DNA of 64,000 nt, taken from NCBI GenBank assembly GCA_934699095.1, contig CAKUVI010000002.1, positions 313,046-377,045 on the forward strand, read 5' to 3'. The stretch comes from an uncultured Bacteroidales bacterium. Lineage in GTDB: Bacteria > Bacteroidota > Bacteroidia > Bacteroidales > WCHB1-69. The position numbers and the translations under genes are program-made. Position 1 is the stretch's first letter. Every line of letters begins with the position of its first letter. Positions 42,954 to 50,921 of the stretch are shown one piece after another. The notes beneath the pieces were generated by a model, which saw only the letters and a list, made by a program, of their open reading frames with translations, was not told the origin of the DNA and ran no database searches.

Positions 42954-43547
42954 ATGAGAACGACAACTATTATATTGACTTTTGTATTTTCTTTTGCGTT
43001 CTCGACAATGTTTTCTCAAAACAACATTAAAGTAAGAGAAATAATCTTCATAGATGAAGAGTTCGATCTTATCTGTGATTCGATAAGCACCACATTAGTG
43101 ATAAACGAAGACTTTTTGAGATTTGATTACAGATATTTACTGTTTGATATAGAATTACAAGCTTTAGAAAACAACATAGATGTTGACTTGTCTGATTTTA
43201 AAATATGTTTTAGTTTTTCGGAAGATACAATACCATTGATTGATTGCGGTCACGCTATATTGACAGATAGTTCATTAATTTTTCATGCATATTGCGTTGT
43301 TAAAGACAAAATGATCCCAGGAGGTAGTAAATTCGTTCGTGATGATGTTTATAAAAACTATCAGCATCTTCAAAACACTTTACAACGGTTATTAAGCATT
43401 ATCTATTCAAAGTCAGATGAAACAACCCAAAACCATATAAAGATTCCACAAATAACAATGATTTCTCCTCGTCTTTCTAGTGGTAAAAAACACAATATTC
43501 GACTTGATTTTTGTCCTTGTTCGGAAATAGAAACAATATGGAAATAA
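42954..43547 (+). CDS. Exported protein next to RHS cassette B (putative immunity protein)
   Basis: A 197-residue protein with a signal peptide (RTTTIILTFVFSFAFSTMFSQ). The mature part is acidic (DEEFDLICDS, NNIDVDLSDFKICFSFSEDT) and ends with a basic stretch and CPCSE. It matches no family that I recognise. The start lies 8 bases after the cassette stop, so co-expression is very likely; in polymorphic toxin loci that position is typical for immunity genes. A periplasmic immunity protein would fit a toxin acting in the envelope, but this is inference. Confidence 0.65.
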   Translation: MRTTTIILTFVFSFAFSTMFSQNNIKVREIIFIDEEFDLICDSISTTLVINEDFLRFDYRYLLFDIELQALENNIDVDLSDFKICFSFSEDTIPLIDCGHAILTDSSLIFHAYCVVKDKMIPGGSKFVRDDVYKNYQHLQNTLQRLLSIIYSKSDETTQNHIKIPQITMISPRLSSGKKHNIRLDFCPCSEIETIWK

Positions 43548-43575
43548 ACAATAAAGACTCGCAGAACCATGTTGA

Positions 43576-43947
43576 ACATCCACAGGCAAATCCGCGTCAA
43601 TTCTCACTATACACGTAGAATATGAAAAAGCCTTCAATTCGAAGTTCGTTGCAGATACGATAATACTACAAACTTACCCAAGCCGGATTACGAAGTATGA
43701 ATTAAAAGAATTCACGGATAACGACTTGTGTCTTAACATTCCTTCCTTAGATTATGCTTTTTTGTCGAGGAAAAACTACATGAATTACAAGTTGAAACGA
43801 AACGGTCCAAAGTCTTTGATATGGCAGAATATGATTAAAAAAAACTGTCAAAACTATAACGAAATCCCAAATTTCAAACAATTACTGATTTCTAACTCAT
43901 CAATACATATCAAATACGGAGAACCAACAATAATGCAGTTCCAATAA
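43576..43947 (+). pseudogene. 5'-truncated gene fragment
   Basis: A frame of 123 codons open from just after a TGA at 43573-43575 to TAA at 43945-43947, with coding-like content: EYEKAFNSKFVADTIILQTY, later LSRKNYMNYKLKRNGPK and IKKNCQNYNEIPNFKQLLIS. There is no ATG near its beginning (first ATG is at 43780). The last 38 bases overlap the 3' end of the convergent transporter gene. It looks like the C-terminal part of another exported protein of the island. It marks the right edge of the accessory region. Confidence 0.5.
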
Positions 43948-44809
43948 CAAGGCCTAAGAGCATAGAAACGATTTTAACCTTGAGAAAGTTTTTGGACGAC
44001 GACGCCAACAAAGGCATGCCTGCATGACCATTTTGGGTTATGGAATTGGCAATCAACACGCCAAAAGGTACATAACCCTGCAAAAACATTACTACAAAAA
44101 CAAGGTGCGGGCCTGAAACAGGCAAAAAACCAACAATAACAGCAGCGACAAGCATGATCCATTGCGCTGTCGCGTTCTGGGTGAGTGTTCCTTTCAAATC
44201 CCAGAACGCATCGGCAACTCCCACGACAAGCAAAGCTGCAAATACATACAGAAATACTTTCAAGGCATGCTCTTTTATTATATGCCCCCAAACATGGTCT
44301 TTCAAAAACAGGACGGCTTTTTCTTTGAAATTTGCTTCGGCTGGTATAGATTTATGGTAGTGAACCGGCTTTCCCAAAGACATTTCAGGAAAAGAGCCTA
44401 AATTTCGATTTTGTAACTTGCTGATCACAAGCCCTGTTATCACACCTGTAGGAACGAGGATTGCAGAAGTGGCTAATGCCATTTTCGGATTAGTGACATA
44501 CATAAAAATGGCCTCGTCTCCAAAAGTTGCGATCATTCCAGCCACAAGAGCCGGAAAAACAATGACATTCTGAAGAAACAACGACACAACGATAAATCCA
44601 CCGGCACAGCCAGGAATAGCACCCATAATGGATGAAAGAAGAATCTGCAAGCCTGGCTTACCCTTTAATTTCTCAAATTTACGACCTGACGAAGAGATAT
44701 TGATAACCTCAACCACTGTCATCACAAGAAGTACGAGCAGCGTAACATGCAAAGCCTCTGACAGAGAGTCAGTCAAGATTGGGTAGATCTTATCTAAGTT
44801 TGACTGCAT
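43910..44809 (-). CDS. 10-TM heavy-metal exporter-like permease (ArsP_2 family)
   Basis: A 299-residue integral membrane protein of the putative heavy-metal exporter family PF11449. Two repeats face each other: one with GAIPGCAGGFIVVSLF and FGDEAIFMYV, the other with GFLPVSGPHLVFVVMF and a later SITQNGHAGMPLLA. A cytosolic loop holds HYHKSIPAEANFKEK. Predicted cargo (metal or manganese) is uncertain. It lies 6 bases after the [FeFe]-hydrogenase homologue, on the same transcript as the anti-sigma-type ATPase and the DRTGG gene, so it may be controlled by, or serve, this signalling module. Confidence 0.82.
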   Translation of the reverse strand: MQSNLDKIYPILTDSLSEALHVTLLVLLVMTVVEVINISSSGRKFEKLKGKPGLQILLSSIMGAIPGCAGGFIVVSLFLQNVIVFPALVAGMIATFGDEAIFMYVTNPKMALATSAILVPTGVITGLVISKLQNRNLGSFPEMSLGKPVHYHKSIPAEANFKEKAVLFLKDHVWGHIIKEHALKVFLYVFAALLVVGVADAFWDLKGTLTQNATAQWIMLVAAVIVGFLPVSGPHLVFVVMFLQGYVPFGVLIANSITQNGHAGMPLLASSSKNFLKVKIVSMLLGLVIGTALLLVLRI

Positions 44810-44815
44810 CTCAGA

Positions 44816-46189
44816 CTACAGGTTTAGATTCTTTGCGATTGAAGGATCTGTTTTTTTTGTACCCCAAATCTTTGTAGCGATTTTATGTGCCTCTTGTGGG
44901 GTCATGAGATCACATTGTTCCATAGCCCGCTGAACAAAGACACATTGTTTGATATCTGCCTTGTCGGTGACAACAGCATCGGCTAACGACTTGCATGATG
45001 GATATCCGCACAGATGACAGTCAACTTGAGGGAGATTCTGGTTTATCTCGAATGCGCGCTTCATTTTCTGCATGGCTACAGACACATTCTCATCCATCTT
45101 GTCCATGGAGCGTGGTTCCACAGTCCCGATCACAGAGCGTTTGTCTTCAAGATAATCGAAATAGTTCAGCAAGTCATTATCTTCACTGTCAACTTCATCA
45201 GAGCATTTCTGCATTCTCTTGCGTTGGCGCTCGATCATCAGGAAACGATTCTCGGCAGTGAGGATTCCGCCGCAGCAGCTTCCGTCGCAAGCCCGAAGCT
45301 CAAGGAAATCTATGTCCTGAATATCCTCGTCCTCAACCTTTTCCAAAAACTCTGACACATTGTGTATGTCGTCGATTGCGAGATTCCGGCCGGACTTCAA
45401 CATCTTAGCCTCTCCGCCTGTAAGAGGGTAATTGACGCTTGCCTTTGAGAGGCGGTGGAACCTGACAGACTCGTCGCACACCTTATATTCTCCTGACTTG
45501 ATAACTCTGAGTACCTTACTATAAAGGTAGTTCATGTTTATAACACCCTCCACAAGCGACTTCTCCTCCCCTACTGGGCTCTTTATGGCAGCGATCTTAG
45601 CAGCACACGGCGTCACGTAAAAAATACCTATATCACTTTCATTCACACCTTTATCGATAAGACTTTTGCGGATATAGGCCGCTGTCATGTCCAAAGGCGG
45701 TTTTTTCAGGTAGATATTATCGGTCAGGACAGGGAATTTCACTTGGATTAGACGAACCACAGCAGGGCAGAAAGAAGAGATCACCGGTTTTGTGAATTCG
45801 CCGCTGTCAATGTCGCCTTGTATGTAAGATTTTATAAAATCAACACTTTTTTCAACTTCATAAACATATTTGAAACCGATATGAAAGAGGGCCGAAAGTA
45901 TTGTACGTTCCTTTATTTTCTCCTCGAACTGTGCCAAGAATATGGAAGGGACAAGGAGTACAGGATAGGCATAATCATACACTGTCTGAAAGTCGTCCTG
46001 CTCAATGTATATCGCATTGACAGGACAGGCCACATAGCACCGGCCGCAATCAACGCAACGGTTCGGTTCCAAGACCGGTCTTCCATCCTCGACATGGATG
46101 GCGTTTGTGGGGCAAACTCCGGTGCAATGCGAGCAGCCTACACACAAGTCGTACTTGAATTTCAGCGCATGGTGGAAATCTTCAGCCAT
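44816..46189 (-). CDS. Sensory-type [FeFe]-hydrogenase homologue (HsfB-like)
   Basis: A 457-residue iron-sulfur protein. Two 4Fe-4S ferredoxin sites at the N-terminus use Cys16/19/22/26 and Cys45/48/51/55. The hydrogenase domain keeps the four H-cluster ligands Cys141, Cys195 (TPCAAK), Cys301 and Cys305 (ACDGSC), but the proton-transfer Cys of the TSCCP motif is Phe140 (ISSFCP). A C-terminal 4Fe-4S domain has Cys391/394/399/416 (CHLCGYPSC). It lacks the PAS and SpoIIE-like domains of longer HsfB proteins. It is probably a redox or hydrogen sensor rather than a catalytic hydrogenase. The operon is DRTGG protein, anti-sigma-type ATPase, this gene, then the exporter. Confidence 0.87.
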   Translation of the reverse strand: MAEDFHHALKFKYDLCVGCSHCTGVCPTNAIHVEDGRPVLEPNRCVDCGRCYVACPVNAIYIEQDDFQTVYDYAYPVLLVPSIFLAQFEEKIKERTILSALFHIGFKYVYEVEKSVDFIKSYIQGDIDSGEFTKPVISSFCPAVVRLIQVKFPVLTDNIYLKKPPLDMTAAYIRKSLIDKGVNESDIGIFYVTPCAAKIAAIKSPVGEEKSLVEGVINMNYLYSKVLRVIKSGEYKVCDESVRFHRLSKASVNYPLTGGEAKMLKSGRNLAIDDIHNVSEFLEKVEDEDIQDIDFLELRACDGSCCGGILTAENRFLMIERQRKRMQKCSDEVDSEDNDLLNYFDYLEDKRSVIGTVEPRSMDKMDENVSVAMQKMKRAFEINQNLPQVDCHLCGYPSCKSLADAVVTDKADIKQCVFVQRAMEQCDLMTPQEAHKIATKIWGTKKTDPSIAKNLNL

Positions 46190-46214
46190 TTTCTCTTATT
46201 TGGTTAGCAATATG

Positions 46215-46634
46215 TTATTGGGCGAAAAAGTAATTTGTAAACTCAATTGTGGTGCCCTTGCCCACCTCAGACTTTATATTCAGTGAGTCGGAGTTGTTTT
46301 TGATATTCGGCAAGCCCATACCAGCCCCGAACCCCATCTCGCGCACTTTTTGCGAAGCTGTTGAGTATCCTTTCTGCATGGCTTTCTCTATATCCGGAAT
46401 GCCCGGTCCCTCATCCTCAAGAACGATACGTACATGATCATCTTCCAAATCGACATGGATATCGCCGCGATATGCGTGAGCCACGATATTGACTTCCGCC
46501 TCATAGAGTGCAACCACAGTCTTCTTGACGATTTCCGGACTGACGCCGATCTTTTTCAGCATTCGTTTCACTTGGCTCGAAGTCGAGCCGGCATTAGTGA
46601 AATCTCCGCCTTCAACGTGATAGGTAAAATTCAT
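46215..46634 (-). CDS. Anti-sigma-factor-type ATP-binding protein (RsbW-like)
   Basis: A 139-residue GHKL ATPase domain protein. The N box is YEAEVNIVAHAY, the G1 box DEGPGIPD and the G2 box GFGAGMGLPNIK. It has no other domain, as in the switch kinases RsbW and SpoIIAB. In Clostridia and Bacteroidota this protein is regularly found beside HsfB-type hydrogenases and DRTGG proteins, suggesting a partner-switching relay for redox state. No sigma or anti-anti-sigma gene is in the window. It is 16 bases after the DRTGG gene and 25 before the hydrogenase homologue. Confidence 0.88.
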   Translation of the reverse strand: MNFTYHVEGGDFTNAGSTSSQVKRMLKKIGVSPEIVKKTVVALYEAEVNIVAHAYRGDIHVDLEDDHVRIVLEDEGPGIPDIEKAMQKGYSTASQKVREMGFGAGMGLPNIKNNSDSLNIKSEVGKGTTIEFTNYFFAQ

Positions 46635-46650
46635 AATATTAAGATTTTGG

Positions 46651-46998
46651 TTAATATACTGGTGGCAGGCCCGCTGAATACAAGATGCCCGATGTCTTGT
46701 ACATAGAGAACTCTGTGCGGATTATCACCATCTCGTTGTCCTCCGCCAACTCCAACATGTCTTCAGTGACCTGCTTTCCGCGCACTATGAGTATATATTC
46801 TATATCAGACATCTCACAAGTCCTGATTGACTGCAAGTTACAAAGGCCCGTGAGAAGCATAAGATTCTCATTGTCCTTCAATGTCAACACATCGCTCATC
46901 AAATCAGAAGCAAACACACATTTGATTTCATCAGAACTCTTTTCCTTTCCGCAAAGTATCTCACCTTGCACTAAATCAGTAATTTCCTGAATTGTCAT
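46651..46998 (-). CDS. DRTGG domain protein
   Basis: A 115-residue protein consisting of one DRTGG domain, first seen in phosphotransacetylases and CBS proteins, thought to bind a nucleotide or act in regulation. Phrases are EITDLVQGEILCG, FASDLMSDVLTL, LLTGLCNLQSIRTCEMSDI and VIIRTEFSMYKTSGILYSAG. It opens the operon. The ATG at 46998 is favoured over a TTG at 47016, as it gives a leader of about 30 bases from the -7 box at 47034-47041. Confidence 0.85.
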   Translation of the reverse strand: MTIQEITDLVQGEILCGKEKSSDEIKCVFASDLMSDVLTLKDNENLMLLTGLCNLQSIRTCEMSDIEYILIVRGKQVTEDMLELAEDNEMVIIRTEFSMYKTSGILYSAGLPPVY

Positions 46999-47033
46999 AT
47001 TTTCCTCAATTATCAACTTTAAATTACGAACTG

Positions 47034-47041
47034 CAAATATA
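47034..47041 (-). promoter_or_regulatory. Promoter (-33 TTTG / -7 TATATTTG) for the DRTGG operon
   Basis: TAnnTTTG on the minus strand with TTTG 21 bases upstream (47063-47066). That -33 element lies only 8 bases from the -7 box of the divergent cstA promoter. Confidence 0.7.
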
Positions 47042-47074
47042 CATTTTATAAAAACAACTCCACAAAAAAAATTA

Positions 47075-47082
47075 TACCTTTG
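47075..47082 (+). promoter_or_regulatory. Promoter -7 box (TACCTTTG) for cstA
   Basis: TAnnTTTG match 25 bases before the cstA ATG. Its upstream half overlaps the divergent DRTGG promoter. Confidence 0.7.
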
Positions 47083-47107
47083 CAGAGTTTTTTTTAGAAC
47101 TTTATTT

Positions 47108-48556
47108 ATGATAACATTTTTTGTTTCTTTGGCATTGCTGATATTAGGATACCTTTTCTATGGGAAGTTTGTTGAAAGGGTGTTCGGAATAGACGAAAAT
47201 CGCACAACACCGGCTGTAACCATGAACGATGGCGTGGATTATGTCCCGATGAAGCCGTGGAAGTTGTTTCTCATCCAGTTCCTGAACATTGCGGGTGTTG
47301 GTCCGATTTGCGGGGCCATCATGGGTGCACAATTCGGTTCTGCATCCTATCTATGGATAGTATTGGGGTGCATTTTTGGTGGTGCTGTTCACGACTATAT
47401 GTCGGGAATGATCTCATTGCGCGAGAACGGCGCGAGTCTGCCGGAAATCCATGGCAAGTATCTCGGCAGCGGCATCAAGCAGTTTATGCGCGGATTCATG
47501 GTGTTGCTTATGATTTTGGTGGGTGTTGTGTTCGTGAACACGCCCGCCCAGCTGTTACACACCCAGTTCACCCCGAACATGAGTGTGTACGTGTGGGTTG
47601 TGGTTATCCTCGTCTATTATCTGATCGCCACCCTGCTCCCCATCGACAAGGTCATCGGAAAGATATATCCTGTTTTCGGTTTTTTGTTGATAAGCATGGC
47701 CTTGGCCATTGTCACAGCATTTGTCGTTTATCGTCCTGCTATTCCTGAGATATGGGAGGGAATGCAGAATCTGAACCCTGACGCGGCATCTAACCCGATA
47801 TTTCCGATGATGTTCATATCTATTGCCTGCGGTGCTGTCTCCGGATTCCACGCCACCCAATCCACACTGGTGGCGCGTTGCATGACCAACGAGCGCCAGG
47901 GACGGCACATCTTCTATGGCGCCATGATTGTTGAAGGGATTGTGGCTCTGATTTGGGCGGCTGCGGCATTCTACTTCTACCACGACAACCCTGCCCTTCT
48001 CTCCGAAAGCGGTCCTGCAATGGTTGGCATCATCGCCGACACTTGGTTCCCGCGCGCCATCGCTGTCATCACCATCCTTGGTGTGATAAGCGCTGCCGTA
48101 ACTTCCGGAGACACTGCTCTCCGCTCAGGCCGTCTCATCATCGCCGACTTCATGAATATAGAGCAGAAAAGCATGCATAAACGTCTGTGGATCGCCGTCC
48201 CGCTGTTTGCAGTCACTGCTGCATTCCTCATCTTCAGCCTCGCTGCTCCCAAAGGATTCGCCATCATCTGGCAATACTTCTCATGGGCCAACCAGCTACT
48301 CGCCGCCTTCACACTCTGGGCTGTAACCGTCTTCTTGATTCGCAACAAAGAGAAGATGTATTACATCATCTCTCTTGTACCGGCACTTTTCATGACCATG
48401 GTAACATCTGCATTCATGTTTATTTCTAAAAGTTGTTTCGGCTCTTTCGTTCCGAGGACGCTCGGATATATTCTCGCCGCCATAATCACACTATCAACAC
48501 TATACATATTTTTCAAAAAAGAGGTTGTAAAGAAGAATAAACTACAGTTCAACTAA
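47108..48556 (+). CDS. cstA: Carbon starvation protein CstA (peptide or pyruvate transporter)
   Basis: A 482-residue membrane protein with about 13 segments. It begins with VERVFGIDENRTTPAVTMNDGVDYVP and QFLNIAGVGPICGAIMGAQFG, the family's best-conserved part, then GGAVHDYMSGMISLRENGAS and FHATQSTLVARCMTNERQG. It is much shorter than E. coli CstA (701), as is usual in Bacteroidota, and lacks the C-terminal extension. It imports peptides or pyruvate during carbon limitation in enterobacteria; substrate here not known. It has its own promoter, divergent from the redox-sensor operon, and is followed by the SDR gene after 21 bases. Confidence 0.93.
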   Translation: MITFFVSLALLILGYLFYGKFVERVFGIDENRTTPAVTMNDGVDYVPMKPWKLFLIQFLNIAGVGPICGAIMGAQFGSASYLWIVLGCIFGGAVHDYMSGMISLRENGASLPEIHGKYLGSGIKQFMRGFMVLLMILVGVVFVNTPAQLLHTQFTPNMSVYVWVVVILVYYLIATLLPIDKVIGKIYPVFGFLLISMALAIVTAFVVYRPAIPEIWEGMQNLNPDAASNPIFPMMFISIACGAVSGFHATQSTLVARCMTNERQGRHIFYGAMIVEGIVALIWAAAAFYFYHDNPALLSESGPAMVGIIADTWFPRAIAVITILGVISAAVTSGDTALRSGRLIIADFMNIEQKSMHKRLWIAVPLFAVTAAFLIFSLAAPKGFAIIWQYFSWANQLLAAFTLWAVTVFLIRNKEKMYYIISLVPALFMTMVTSAFMFISKSCFGSFVPRTLGYILAAIITLSTLYIFFKKEVVKKNKLQFN

Positions 48557-48577
48557 CAAACACATTAACAGAGAATC

Positions 48578-49378
48578 ATGAACAGTTATAAAGGAAAAAC
48601 AGTCTGGATTACGGGAGCATCGTCGGGAATCGGCCGCGAGACAGCCTACAGATTCGCCGAAGACGGTGCCAAGCTGATTCTGACGGCCCTTGAAGCCGAC
48701 CTCCTCGAGCAGGTGAAGTCGGAATGCCTCGCAAAAGGCGCATCTGATGTCAAGAACCTGCCATTTGACCTCTCTGAAACCGACAGACTGGAGTCGTTGG
48801 CAAACGAAGCCATCAACGCTTTCGGGCGTATTGACGTCTTTTACAACAATGCCGGTATAAGTCAGCGCGGAACCACAGTTGAGACAGACATGTCAGTAAT
48901 CAGGAAAGTGATGGATATCGACTTTTACGCTCCTGTAATCCTCACCAAGACAGTATTGCCGAAGATGATAGAGGCCGGAGGCGGCCAATTGGCAGTGACA
49001 ACAAGCATAGCCGGACTTTTCGGATTCCCGCTTCGCTGCGCATACTCTTCCGCCAAACACGCCCTCTACGGCTTTTTCGAGACTATCGCCGCCGAGAACT
49101 ACAAAGACAACATCAGGGTCACTATCATAACCCCGGGCCGCGTCCAGACTAACATATCTGTAAACTCCCTCGAAAAAGACGGCAGCAGACACGGCAAAAT
49201 GGACGCCGGACAGGCAGGCGGAATCACACCTGAAAAAGCATCGCACAAGATATTCAACGCCATCGCCAAAGAGAAAAACGAGGCTCTTGTCGGCAGCAGC
49301 GAACTCATAATGGCATATATCAAGCGCTTCTTCCCGAGACTGTGCACAAAACTTTCTCGAAGCATAAAACCTATGTAA
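48578..49378 (+). CDS. Short-chain dehydrogenase/reductase
   Basis: A 266-residue NAD(P)-dependent oxidoreductase of the classical SDR family. The cofactor site is TGASSGIG, the structural NNAG is in VFYNNAGIS, and the catalytic tetrad Ser/Tyr/Lys is in TTSIAGL and YSSAKHALYG. It resembles the DHRS7-like branch by its ESLANEAINAFGRIDV stretch, but the substrate cannot be named. No signal peptide. It is 21 bases downstream of cstA and 42 upstream of the DUF4301 gene, likely on the same transcript. Confidence 0.9.
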   Translation: MNSYKGKTVWITGASSGIGRETAYRFAEDGAKLILTALEADLLEQVKSECLAKGASDVKNLPFDLSETDRLESLANEAINAFGRIDVFYNNAGISQRGTTVETDMSVIRKVMDIDFYAPVILTKTVLPKMIEAGGGQLAVTTSIAGLFGFPLRCAYSSAKHALYGFFETIAAENYKDNIRVTIITPGRVQTNISVNSLEKDGSRHGKMDAGQAGGITPEKASHKIFNAIAKEKNEALVGSSELIMAYIKRFFPRLCTKLSRSIKPM

Positions 49379-49420
49379 TATGGACAAATCTTCATCAAAA
49401 ATAACGAAAAACAGACAATT

Positions 49421-50917
49421 ATGACACATAAATTCAACAACCAGGATATCGCATTCATAGAAAAACGCGGTGCAAATGTAGAAGATGTGGAGAAGCAGTT
49501 TTCGCGATTCGCCACCGGTTTCCCTTTCGCAAACATTGTGCGCCCTGCCACAAAAGACGACGGCATCCTTGTTCTGGACGAAGACCAGACAGCGGAACTC
49601 CAAAACGAATACCAGTACTCTATCGAAGGAAAGACTGTCGAGAAGTTTGTTCCTGCATCTGGAGCCGCTTCAAGAATGTTCAAGGACCTGTTCGCACTGT
49701 TAGACGACAATCTCACTGAAAAACAGATTGAAACCGCTATGTCTTTCCTTGCTAACCTTGAGCGCTATCCGTTTTACGAAGCACTCTGTGAAGTGATGAA
49801 GAACAACAATCTCGACTTGGCGAAAGAGAGGGAAGAGGGCAATTTCAGACTTGTAATAAAATATCTGTTGGAACCTGAAGGGTTGAATTACGGAAATCTG
49901 CCGAAAGGTCTGCTTTTGTTCCACAGGTACGACAACGAGATAAGGACTGCGATAGAGGAGCATCTGTTAGAGGCTGCGCTTTACGCAAACAACGGCAGCG
50001 AGGCTGATTTGCATTTCACCGTGTCAGAACAGCATTTGGAGCTTTTCAAGCAGAAAGTAAACGAGTTACTACCAAAATACGAAGCCAAATTCGGCCTCAG
50101 ATACAACGTAACGTACTCAATGCAGGCCGCCTATACAGACACTCTTGCTGCCACTGAGCAAAACGAGCCTTTCAGGGACGAGAACGGCAACCTTCTCTTC
50201 CGCCCGGGAGGTCACGGGGCGCTGATACACAATCTCAACGACCGCAATGCGGACATCATCTTTGTGAAAAACATCGACAATGTGACGAAAGAGCAGAACA
50301 TAGCCCCGACAGTGACATACAAAAAAGTACTCGCCGCATATCTTCTCCAACTCCAAAGTCTTCAATTCCAATATCTTGAAAAATTGGAAGAGGGAAATTT
50401 AGATCCAATGACTCTATGTGAGATCATGGATTTTGCCGAATCGAAGCTGATGATTTCGGTTGGAGAGCAACCAGACGAAGAGGAGCTATACAACCTCCTG
50501 AACCGTCCGTTGCGTATCTGCGGCATGGTCAAGAACGAAGGAGAGCCAGGCGGCGGACCTTTCTGGGTTAAGGACAGCAACGGAGATTGTTCCTTGCAAA
50601 TCGTGGAATCGTCGCAGATTGACAAGTCTGATCCCGAGAAATCAGCCATCATGCAGAGGGCCACTCACTTCAATCCCGTTGACATGGTATGTGCGATAAG
50701 GGATTACAAAGGCAACAAGTTCAACCTCACCGAGTATATCGATCCCGACACCGGCTTCATATCCTCAAAGTCATACAATGGAAGGACTTTGAAAGCAATG
50801 GAGTTGCCAGGACTATGGAATGGTGCCATGGCAAATTGGATCACGGTGTTCGTGGAGGTTCCCCTCGCCACATTCAACCCTGTAAAGACAGTTTTCGACC
50901 TTTTAAAGCGGAACTAA
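49421..50917 (+). CDS. DUF4301 family protein
   Basis: A 498-residue cytoplasmic protein of the Bacteroidota family DUF4301. Family marks: FVPASGAASRMFKDLF near residue 80, LLFHRY followed by EEHLLEAALYA, LLFRPGGHGALIHNLND, IFVKNIDNV and the KNEGEPGGGPFWV stretch. The nucleotide-sugar-like patterns (GGHGAL, PASGAASRM) recall nucleotidyltransferase folds, but no function is proven. It lies between SDR and flippase genes; the flippase starts 4 bases after the stop. Confidence 0.9.
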   Translation: MTHKFNNQDIAFIEKRGANVEDVEKQFSRFATGFPFANIVRPATKDDGILVLDEDQTAELQNEYQYSIEGKTVEKFVPASGAASRMFKDLFALLDDNLTEKQIETAMSFLANLERYPFYEALCEVMKNNNLDLAKEREEGNFRLVIKYLLEPEGLNYGNLPKGLLLFHRYDNEIRTAIEEHLLEAALYANNGSEADLHFTVSEQHLELFKQKVNELLPKYEAKFGLRYNVTYSMQAAYTDTLAATEQNEPFRDENGNLLFRPGGHGALIHNLNDRNADIIFVKNIDNVTKEQNIAPTVTYKKVLAAYLLQLQSLQFQYLEKLEEGNLDPMTLCEIMDFAESKLMISVGEQPDEEELYNLLNRPLRICGMVKNEGEPGGGPFWVKDSNGDCSLQIVESSQIDKSDPEKSAIMQRATHFNPVDMVCAIRDYKGNKFNLTEYIDPDTGFISSKSYNGRTLKAMELPGLWNGAMANWITVFVEVPLATFNPVKTVFDLLKRN

Positions 50918-50921
50918 CACA

